Position numbers and translations under genes: made by a program. Below the pieces are notes generated by a model that saw only the letters and a list, made by a program, of their open reading frames with translations, was not told the DNA's origin and searched no databases. 6,771 bases of DNA, taken from positions 1-6,771 of the forward strand of contig CAXTMS010000190.1 in NCBI GenBank assembly GCA_964245345.1. Direction: 5' to 3'. Below, one piece after another: positions 1 to 5,280 of this stretch (its first letter is position 1; each line of letters begins with the position of its first letter). This stretch comes from Lichenicola sp964245345 (lineage in GTDB: Bacteria; Pseudomonadota; Alphaproteobacteria; Acetobacterales; Acetobacteraceae).

Positions 1-161
1 CCGTTCGCCTGCCGGTCCTACATCACCGGCGGCTCACTCCTAGGGGGCAGGTCAAGTGCTGACAGAACCATCTATTCCGCGGCTGGCACGCTTCCGCTTG
101 GGGCTTCCCGACCGGTTGCAGCGCATATGTCCCAATCGCATCAAGGTTTCAGGAGAGCGTT
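1..161. other. Left-edge region without an intact gene
   Basis: No intact gene is visible here. Plus-strand frame 1 is open from the edge to a TGA at 211-213, and near its start it reads SYITGGSLL. That resembles the YITG segment near the C-terminus of classical short-chain dehydrogenases, but the VDGG that should follow is missing. Frame 3 instead reads GQVKC and stops at 58-60. The stretch could be the damaged 3' end of a dehydrogenase gene converging on the GGDEF-EAL gene, or chance. No hairpin followed by a T-run was found between 60 and 161, so no intrinsic terminator is claimed. Confidence 0.2.
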
Positions 162-2249
162 TCAGAGAGCGGAAACTGGCACCGGCCGCCCGAACAGAAA
201 GCCTTGCACCTGATCGCATCCCATCGTCTGCAGCATCGAGAGCTGTTCTTCCGTCTCGACGCCCTCCGCGGTGACGCGGAGTCGCAGGCTGTGCGCCAAG
301 GCGATGATCCCACCCACCACCGCTTGGGCACCTTCATCCTCGCTCATCCGCCGCACGAAGGACTGGTCGATCTTCAGCCGGTCGAACGGGAAGCGGCACA
401 GGTAGCCGAGGTTGGAGTAGCCGGTGCCGAAATCGTCCAGCGCGATCTTGACGCCAGCCGCCTTGATGTCACGCAGGGTCCTGTCTATCCCCTCGCCGCT
501 GTCCAACAACAACCGCTCGGTGATCTCGAGCTCCAGCCGTTCCGGAGGCAGACCTGTTCGGGCCAGAACGTCCACAACCGTTCGCGCCAGGATCCCGGAC
601 CGGAACTGCGCCGGCGACAGGTTGACCGCCACCGTTCGACCATCGAAGGCCGGCCCCATGGCGTCCCGGCACGCCCGTTCCAGGATCCACTGCCCGATTG
701 GCCCGATCAGGCCGCTTTCCTCTGCGACCGGAATGAAGGCGGCCGGCGACACGACCCCGCGCTCCGGATGAGTCCAGCGGGCCAGCGCCTCGTAGCTGTG
801 GACCGCTCCGGCGCGTGCGTCGCAGACGACCTGGTACGCCACGGCGAGTTCGTCCCGCTCGATCGCGTGGCCAAGGCCGGTCTGCAACGCCAGGCGCTCC
901 TGGCGGGCGAACTCCATCGGCGGCTCGAAGCGCTGCACGCGGCGGACGCCATCTATCTTGGCGCTGTACAGGGCGAGATCGGCCCGCTGGATCAGCTCGT
1001 CCGCATCGGGGCCGTCAGCCGGGAACGACGCGACGCCGATGCTGGCGCTTACCTGAAGTTCCTTGCCGTCGATCGCGAACGGCTCCGCCATCCTGCCGGC
1101 GATCCTGTCGGCCAGCCGCAACCCGTCCTCCGGTCTCGCTGACGCCTGCACCAGCACGAACTCGTCCCCGCCAACCCGGGCGATGACGTCGTTGTCGCGC
1201 GACCAGCTGAGCAGCCGCCGCGAGATCTCCCGCAAGACCGCATCGCCACCCCGATGCCCGAGCTGGTCGTTCACCAGCTTGAAGTCGTCGACGTCCAGAC
1301 AGAGCAGGTTGAACGGCGCGCCGCCCGACGCCCCACGCGTCATCCGGCCAAGTTCCTCCTGCAGCAGGCTGCGGTTGCCGAGACCGGTGAGGACGTCGTG
1401 GAACGCGAGATAGCGGATGTGGTCCTGCGCGCCATGCAAGTCGTCGACATCGGTCGATGTGCCGATCCAGAGGCGGTTGTGACGCGCAGGCGCATCTGCG
1501 GGAACCGGAAGTGCCCGGGTCTGGAACCATCTGGATACGCCATCATGCCGCGTGATCCGATGCTCGACCGTCAGCACCCCGGTTTCAACGGCCGATCGCC
1601 ATGCCTCGTCGGTTGTCGCAAGGTCGCGAGGGTCGATCATCTTGCGCCAGCCGGCACCATGGCTTGCCGCCTCGCTCTGCCCTGTGAAGGCCTTCCATTG
1701 CGGGCTGGCCGCGCACCAGTTGCCGCCGTCATGCGACTGCCAAACCAGATGCGGGATACCCTCAAGGAGAACATGGTGACGTGCCTGGGCGTCAACCAAC
1801 GTTTCGAGCGTTCTTCGTGGCTCCGTCTCGTCATGCTGGATCGCAAGCCAGCCGCGAACGTTGCCGTTTCGTCCTGGAATGGCCGTGATCGTCCAGTCGG
1901 CGACGTAGCTGGTGCCATCCCGCCGGTAGTTCAGCGCCTTTCCCGTATAGGTTCCATGACGCAGCAGCTTGCGTTTCCGGCGACGTGTCTCGGCCCGGTC
2001 GCTTCCCGATCCCAACAACAAGCCCGATGACTGTCCGACGAGCTCGCTAGCCAGGTATCCTGTGAGAGCCGTCATCGCCCGGTTGGCGAACGTAATCGTC
2101 GGACCCGGTGCATCGAGATCCGGTCCGGTAACGATCATCGCGATCCCGGCGGCCTCGAAGGCATCCCGAAACAGATCCCGTTCATCATCGCTCGGTTCCA
2201 GGGAGTTGGTCCCCTTCTCAACCGTTCCTCGATCCTGATCGTGAGCCAT
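162..2249 (-). CDS. PAS(LOV-like)-PAS-GGDEF-EAL cyclic-di-GMP enzyme
   Basis: A 695-residue cytoplasmic signalling protein with no membrane segment or signal peptide. PAS 1 spans about residues 25-147 and is LOV-like (NYRRDGT at 107-113). PAS 2, about 157-272, is of the PAS_3 type (IPHLVW at 165-170). GGDEF spans about 280-440, with an intact GGDEF motif at 360-364 and an inhibitory I-site RDND (RxxD) at 351-354 at the canonical five-residue spacing. EAL spans about 450-690 and keeps EAL 487-489, N543 (VNLSP), E575, D605-D606 (LDDFGTG), K626 (LKID), E662 (AEGVE) and Q682 (QGF). By family knowledge GGDEF makes c-di-GMP from two GTP and EAL hydrolyses it to pGpG; both halves look competent, so either activity or both are possible. 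An in-frame TAA lies 27 bases upstream of the ATG, so the start is firm, although the AGGGAA upstream is a distant, weak ribosome site. The gene is divergent from the Crp/Fnr gene. Confidence 0.96.
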   Translation of the reverse strand: MAHDQDRGTVEKGTNSLEPSDDERDLFRDAFEAAGIAMIVTGPDLDAPGPTITFANRAMTALTGYLASELVGQSSGLLLGSGSDRAETRRRKRKLLRHGTYTGKALNYRRDGTSYVADWTITAIPGRNGNVRGWLAIQHDETEPRRTLETLVDAQARHHVLLEGIPHLVWQSHDGGNWCAASPQWKAFTGQSEAASHGAGWRKMIDPRDLATTDEAWRSAVETGVLTVEHRITRHDGVSRWFQTRALPVPADAPARHNRLWIGTSTDVDDLHGAQDHIRYLAFHDVLTGLGNRSLLQEELGRMTRGASGGAPFNLLCLDVDDFKLVNDQLGHRGGDAVLREISRRLLSWSRDNDVIARVGGDEFVLVQASARPEDGLRLADRIAGRMAEPFAIDGKELQVSASIGVASFPADGPDADELIQRADLALYSAKIDGVRRVQRFEPPMEFARQERLALQTGLGHAIERDELAVAYQVVCDARAGAVHSYEALARWTHPERGVVSPAAFIPVAEESGLIGPIGQWILERACRDAMGPAFDGRTVAVNLSPAQFRSGILARTVVDVLARTGLPPERLELEITERLLLDSGEGIDRTLRDIKAAGVKIALDDFGTGYSNLGYLCRFPFDRLKIDQSFVRRMSEDEGAQAVVGGIIALAHSLRLRVTAEGVETEEQLSMLQTMGCDQVQGFLFGRPVPVSAL

Positions 2250-2892
2250 GAACGGACGATTTTCCCTGTTGATCCATTATTCGTCTGCTGGCGCCTCCAA
2301 GTTGCCCGGAACGTCGGCCAGGCCCACACCCGCATCCTAACCAGGAAGCTTTTCAACCCGTCCACCGGTACGTCAAACGTTCAACAGCCTTCTGGTTGGA
2401 CAAGAAGTCTCAAGATGACGGCGCCGGAAGGCAGAGGGACGGAACCTCCCGTCTGGGAAGGAAAATGTTGTGGACGCGGTGTGGGACAACGACTTTATCT
2501 CATTAATTGCATTCTGCTGTTTTCATTTATACAAACCATGTTATAGTTTCTTTGCCCGATCCTGTTGTGGGTTCTCATCCGGACAGGTTGAACATGAATC
2601 GGCATCGTCAAAGCCAGGAAGAAGGCAATGAGACGCAACGTCGTCTGGCCAAATGCGGGGAAAACCAATCCAGTTTAACTGGCGATCAGGATCTATCGTG
2701 TAGTTTGCCCGAACGGTGGGCGACATGTTCCCTGGTCGCCATGGTTTCGCGTTTTCTTCCTAAACTGGCGGCACTCGTAACGGTGCTGTCCTTCTTGTGC
2801 GGTCCGCACCCCAGGACGTCGGCGTTCCTGGTGCGGCAGGAACCTACCCGAACACCAACTCACCGGGGACGCGGCATGATCGAGATGCGGCC
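2250..2892. other. Divergent intergenic region with AT-rich island
   Basis: I find no convincing gene in this stretch. It lies upstream of the minus-strand GGDEF-EAL gene and the plus-strand small RHH gene. About 2485-2560 is clearly AT-rich against GC-rich surroundings and holds promoter-like hexamers such as TATAGT at 2542-2547 (5 of 6 to the sigma-70 -10 box, without a good -35) and TTGCAT 17 bases before TACAAA (2507-2512 and 2530-2535, weak). A small inverted repeat, GACGG/CCGTC around AACCTC, lies at 2438-2453 with no T-run. A long open frame crosses the region (ATG at 2594, stop at 3299-3301). Its product is rich in Arg, Pro and Ser and overlaps the RHH gene, so I do not call it. Confidence 0.5.
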
Positions 2893-3060
2893 ATGGCTGC
2901 AGCCGGTCCGGCCGCGCCGGTCGAGGCGGCAGCCGAAGACCGGATCGCGACCACGGTGCGCTTCGTCGTGCCGCCGCTCGCCAAGGTGGATGCGGCAGCC
3001 CGGAGCAGGGGTGTCGGCCGCTCCGCCTGGATCCGGACACGGCTTGAGCGAGGCGCTTGA
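2893..3060 (+). CDS. Small ribbon-helix-helix (CopG/Arc-like) protein
   Basis: A 55-residue protein. After an Ala/Pro-rich head (1-18), residues 19-53 fit a ribbon-helix-helix pattern: a beta-strand with alternating hydrophobics (TTVRFVV, 20-26), helix 1 (LAKVDAAARSRG, 29-40), a turn, and helix 2 (GRSAWIRTRLERG, 42-54). The GxSRSAWIR-like segment with Arg before the second helix is typical of CopG/Arc-type DNA-binding proteins and of small RHH proteins tied to plasmids or toxin-antitoxin pairs. No toxin gene is visible beside it. The ATG at 2893 was chosen because the domain begins soon after; the frame is open further upstream to a GTG at 2797, but that extension looks non-coding. The ribosome site is weak (GAGAT at 2882-2886). 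It may be a solitary transcription factor, an antitoxin orphan or a relic. The family call is by pattern only. Confidence 0.5.
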   Translation: MAAAGPAAPVEAAAEDRIATTVRFVVPPLAKVDAAARSRGVGRSAWIRTRLERGA

Positions 3061-3243
3061 AGGAGCCCGTCTGCGCCAGGTCGGGCAGGAACGCCACACG
3101 TCCCGGCCGCAGGAACAAGGCACGGTTGGGGTCCGTGGCTCAAGGAAGGTCGTATGTCGAGCGACGCCCACAGGCTGCGACGGCCAAGCGGGGCAGGGCG
3201 CCCGCGACGTCATGGACAGGCCCGACAAACAGCCGACTCTTTT

Positions 3244-3295
3244 GCAACCTTGCCAACTGCTGTTAACCGTCGGCAATATATATGATCTAGGTTGC
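3244..3295 (+). promoter_or_regulatory. Dyad-rich promoter region of the Crp/Fnr gene
   Basis: An AT-rich patch directly before the Crp/Fnr gene. TATGAT at 3281-3286 (5 of 6 to the -10 consensus) would place the transcript start near 3293 and leave a leader of about 15 bases; no strong -35 is seen. Two inverted repeats are present: GCAACCT (3244-3250) with AGGTTGC (3289-3295), and TTGCC (3250-3254) with GGCAA (3272-3276), with the palindrome GTTAAC at 3262-3267 inside. TATGATCTAG at 3281-3290 matches 9 of 10 bases of the left part of the Crp consensus TGTGATCTAGATCACA, overlapping the -10-like box. That would suit autorepression, but this is inference. Confidence 0.4.
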
Positions 3296-3307
3296 GTGTA
3301 GGCCCGG

Positions 3308-4042
3308 ATGATGCCCAACCGGTTCGTCGAAAAGCTCCGAGGACTTGGCGACCTTACCGACGAGGACGTCCGTGCGCTTGAGGCGGCGACCAGCCGGCCG
3401 CAAGCGTTCAGACCGCGCACCGACCTCATCCGGGAGGGCGACCAGCCGGGTCCCGTGTTCATCGTTCTGGAAGGCTGGGTGATCCGCTACAAGGTGCTGC
3501 CAAGCGGTTCGCGGCAGATCATGGCCTTCCTGATGCCGGGCGACGCCTGCGACCTGCACATCGGCATGCTGGCTCAGATGGATCACAGCATCCAGACCGT
3601 GACCCACGCCAAGGTGGTGAAGATCGAGGGCAAGGCGATGGACGAGCTGATGACCGCGCACCCTGGCATTGCACGCGCGATGTATGTGGCGCAGCTCGTG
3701 GACGAAGGCACGCTCCGGGCCTGGATTGTCAGCCTAGGCCGGCGCAGCAGCGCCGAGCGTGCGGCGCACCTGCTGCTCGAACTCTACATCCGTGGTGCCC
3801 GCATCGGCATCGCCAATGGCAACGCCATCGAGTTTCCGCTGTCCCAGGCGGTGCTCGCCGATGCGCTGGGCATGACGCCGGTGCACATCAACCGGATGCT
3901 TCAGGACTTCCGCCGATCCGGCGTGGTCGAGCTGCGGCGCGGTGTTCTGCGCATCCTCGATCCAGGTGCCCTGACCCGGATCTCCGGCTTCGACGACAAC
4001 TACCTGCACAGGCGGCTTCGGCCTCAACCGCAACCAACTTAG
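3308..4042 (+). CDS. Crp/Fnr family transcriptional regulator
   Basis: A 244-residue two-domain regulator. Residues about 15-115 form the cyclic-nucleotide-binding-like beta-barrel (EGDQPGPVFIVLEGWVIRYK at 43-62, then LMPGDACDLH at 75-84). A long dimer helix spans about 116-145. A winged helix-turn-helix covers about 176-218, with turn LADALGMTP (183-191), recognition helix VHINRMLQDF (192-201) and wing VELRRGVLRILD (207-218). The only cysteine is C81, so the [4Fe-4S] cluster of Fnr cannot form, and the effector is unknown. At the positions of Fnr E209, S212 and R213 it has V192, N195 and R196, so its DNA site may differ from the Crp/Fnr consensus. Two ATGs are in tandem (3308, 3311); TAGG at 3299-3302 is better spaced for the second. 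The gene is divergent from the c-di-GMP enzyme gene and 128 bases upstream of the DUF6894-like gene. Confidence 0.93.
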   Translation: MMPNRFVEKLRGLGDLTDEDVRALEAATSRPQAFRPRTDLIREGDQPGPVFIVLEGWVIRYKVLPSGSRQIMAFLMPGDACDLHIGMLAQMDHSIQTVTHAKVVKIEGKAMDELMTAHPGIARAMYVAQLVDEGTLRAWIVSLGRRSSAERAAHLLLELYIRGARIGIANGNAIEFPLSQAVLADALGMTPVHINRMLQDFRRSGVVELRRGVLRILDPGALTRISGFDDNYLHRRLRPQPQPT

Positions 4043-4130
4043 ATCTTGGACATTGATACGGTATATTGTCTGGACCTGGGTTTCCGGTTAGGAAAGAGCC
4101 ATCGCCAGCACGGTTACCTGGGGCGCTGAC

Positions 4131-4153
4131 GGCTGAAGGCGCAAGCCTTCGCC
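4131..4153 (+). promoter_or_regulatory. Leader stem-loop with GCAA tetraloop before small gene
   Basis: GAAGGC (4135-4140) pairs perfectly with GCCTTC (4145-4150) around the GNRA-type loop GCAA. GGC (4131-4133) and GCC (4151-4153) extend the stem past a bulged T at 4134, giving about nine pairs. It ends three bases before the ribosome binding site TAGGAGG of the next gene. There is no T-run, so a terminator is unlikely; an mRNA-stabilising or translation-modulating element is possible. Confidence 0.45.
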
Positions 4154-4170
4154 TCGTAGGAGGCAAGACC

Positions 4171-4440
4171 ATGCCGTTGCTCTTCATCCATGCCGCTAAT
4201 TCCGAGTTCCGCTCCCGTGACGAGGGAGCCGAATACGACCACCCTGAGGCCGCCCTGGCGTCAGGCGTGCGAAGCGCGATTGCCCTGATCGCCGATGAAC
4301 TCGAACGCGGTCAGCGTAGTGCGGCTGTCGAGATCAGCATCGAGCGGGAGGACAGAACCCAGGTCCTCCGGTCCGTTGTGGCCGTTTCGGTGTCGTCCAT
4401 GATCCTTGCAGATCGTCCGGCTGAACTCGGCCTCGTCTAG
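4171..4440 (+). CDS. DUF6894-like small protein
   Basis: An 89-residue, soluble-looking acidic protein. The opening MPLLFIHAANSEF, the DEGAEYDHPEAA stretch (17-28), an Ala-rich helix (about 29-46) and an ending with hydrophobic strands (AAVEISIERE, VLRSVVAVSVSS) follow the plan of the DUF6894 family, which is abundant and often multi-copy in Methylobacterium, Bradyrhizobium and other Alphaproteobacteria. Its biochemical role is not known. It departs from the common family start, in which an F-x-H-x-D-G pattern follows the first residues. The ATG is fixed by a strong TAGGAGG at 4157-4163, seven bases upstream; the frame is open further upstream but without a ribosome site. It follows the Crp/Fnr gene in the same direction and could be co-transcribed or have its own promoter. 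Confidence 0.78.
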   Translation: MPLLFIHAANSEFRSRDEGAEYDHPEAALASGVRSAIALIADELERGQRSAAVEISIEREDRTQVLRSVVAVSVSSMILADRPAELGLV

Positions 4441-4737
4441 GACGGACGCGATCTCCTGGCTGGACGGGCCCAGCCGTCGGGTCTGACGAGCAGGCGATGC
4501 TTCCGCGTCCGAACACGTCTTCGGACCGGGGCGAGGCGTGGCCCGTCCCCGACGATAGGCAACAGAACGGTTGTCGAGCCACAAGGCCCCGGCAACGCCT
4601 GAGTCCACCGATGACAACCGTCTCCTCCGACTCGGACGATTCCCAAATCCGCAGCGAGACCCATCGAATTCAACCTATTTTAGATCACAAATCATTCGGC
4701 AATGGCACAGTCCCATCGTTGCCTCGTGTCTACCCGC
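4441..4737 (+). other. Intergenic region with two hairpins and a Crp-like half-site
   Basis: No gene is recognised here. GGCTGG/CCAGCC (4458-4475, loop ACGGGC) lies 18 bases after the DUF6894-like stop. A stronger inverted repeat, GTCCGAA/TTCGGAC (4507-4526), is listed separately. Neither has a T-run. Around 4660-4700 the sequence turns AT-rich; AGATCACA at 4682-4689 equals the right half of the Crp palindrome TGTGATCTAGATCACA, while the left half (4674-4681) is poor, giving 11 of 16 overall. This patch is the likely promoter zone for the 86-residue gene, but I see no convincing -35/-10 pair. Confidence 0.4.
4503..4529 (+). repeat. Strong inverted repeat, terminator-like without T-run
   Basis: GTCCGAA (4507-4513) and TTCGGAC (4520-4526) are perfectly complementary around the six-base loop CACGTC. 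CCG (4503-4505) and CGG (4527-4529) add three pairs past a bulged C at 4506. It lies about 65 bases past the DUF6894-like stop. With no downstream T-run it could be a 3'-end stabiliser, a Rho-dependent terminator hairpin, part of a small RNA, or a protein-binding dyad. Confidence 0.45.
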
Positions 4738-4778
4738 GACGAGGCGTCAGCGCTTGAGGGGATCTCGTCTTACGCCTC
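4738..4778 (+). promoter_or_regulatory. Alternative leader hairpins before the 86-residue gene
   Basis: Two stems share bases: GACGAG (4738-4743) with CTCGTC (4764-4769), and GAGGCGT (4741-4747) with ACGCCTC (4772-4778). Both use GAG at 4741-4743, so they cannot form fully together. The second ends five bases before the ribosome site GGAAG at 4784-4788. A switchable leader is possible but unproven; loops of 20-24 bases make either stem only moderately stable. Confidence 0.35.
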
Positions 4779-4795
4779 ACGATGGAAGCCATGTC

Positions 4796-5056
4796 ATGGG
4801 CCTTTATCGCCTTTATTTGTCTGATGCCGGGAATTTCCTTCAACAGACTGTTGTTGTCGAATGCTCGAGCGACACAGAGGCCGTCGATCATGCCAGGACA
4901 TTGATCAAGGTCGGCGGACGGGTCGACTTGTGGAGCGGCGACGGCGTCACCGGCCCATGGCTCGGATCGCCACGACCTCGTGCCGAAACCTTGAGTTTTG
5001 CATATGTGAAACCCATCAGGTCGAGGCTGATGCCAACGCTTTTGGAAGTGGCCTGA
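4796..5056 (+). CDS. 86-residue conserved-type small protein of unknown function
   Basis: The start at 4796 gives an 86-residue protein beginning MGLYRLYLSDAGNFLQ. The pattern is a beta-strand (YRLYLSD), a hydrophobic strand (TVVVEC, 18-23), a helix with alternating acids (SSDTEAVDHARTLIK, 24-38) and another strand (RVDLWSG, 42-48). Small alphaproteobacterial proteins with YRLY...EC.DD.EA...A.....ELW patterns are common and uncharacterised; I recognise the style, not a function. GGAAG at 4784-4788 sits seven bases before the ATG. The frame is open upstream to 4571, but that part is not protein-like and has no ribosome site. No membrane segment or signal peptide is present. The C-terminal third (55-86) is poorly structured and Pro/Arg/Ser-rich. 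Confidence 0.62.
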   Translation: MGLYRLYLSDAGNFLQQTVVVECSSDTEAVDHARTLIKVGGRVDLWSGDGVTGPWLGSPRPRAETLSFAYVKPIRSRLMPTLLEVA

Positions 5057-5083
5057 CGCGTTCAGTTCGCGTCCGCAAACCTT

Positions 5084-5269
5084 GTGGATGCGCGCTCCGT
5101 GGTCGGTGACGGGAAGGTGTCCCGTTTGGACGTGCTGTGGTTCCATGAGGACACTGCTGCCGTCTTTGCCGCCGGACGCAGCGGCAGGCCAAGGCTGGCG
5201 ACTTGGTGTGTGGCAAGAAGGCTTGAGAAAGCCTACAAGCAGGTCAGGCCAGCGGCATTCGGTGGCTGA
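5084..5269 (+). CDS. Doubtful 61-residue ORF
   Basis: Not recognised. It begins with GTG, lacks a ribosome site, and fills the gap between the 86-residue gene and the kinase. The middle (SRLDVLWFHEDTAAVFAAG) looks more protein-like than the end, where rarer codons (AGG, AGA, CCA) appear. A later GTG at 5117 would leave 50 residues. It ends 11 bases before the kinase start, so it could be a short upstream gene coupled to the kinase, or simply noise. Confidence 0.2.
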   Translation: MDARSVVGDGKVSRLDVLWFHEDTAAVFAAGRSGRPRLATWCVARRLEKAYKQVRPAAFGG

Positions 5270-5280
5270 GGATACTCATC

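Noticed and set aside
204..1142. Long plus-strand open frame (312 residues) opposite the GGDEF-EAL gene
   Set aside because: It is fully antisense to a gene with clear catalytic motifs, and shows no domain pattern of its own.
2366..2386. Near-palindrome GTCAAACGTTCAAC upstream of the c-di-GMP gene
   Set aside because: Symmetry is limited to the six-base AACGTT core plus outer ends, which is common by chance.
3154..3285. Short ORF (43 residues) after AAGGAAGG
   Set aside because: The ribosome site is only four bases from the ATG, the product is Arg-rich and unstructured, and it ends inside the Crp/Fnr promoter region.
3281..3296. A full Fnr/Crp box at the Crp/Fnr promoter
   Set aside because: Only the left half matches; it is reported as a half-site, not as an operator.
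2507..3301. Long plus-strand open frame (264 residues, ATG option at 2594)
   Set aside because: The product is Arg/Pro/Ser-rich with no recognisable domain, overlaps the better RHH frame, and has no clear ribosome site. A hydrophobic stretch after an ATG at 2741 (MVSRFLPKLAALVTVLSFLC) mimics a signal peptide, but nothing protein-like follows it.
2860..3462. Minus-strand open frame crossing the Crp/Fnr start
   Set aside because: It is antisense to a clear gene and composed of residues typical of shadow frames in GC-rich DNA.
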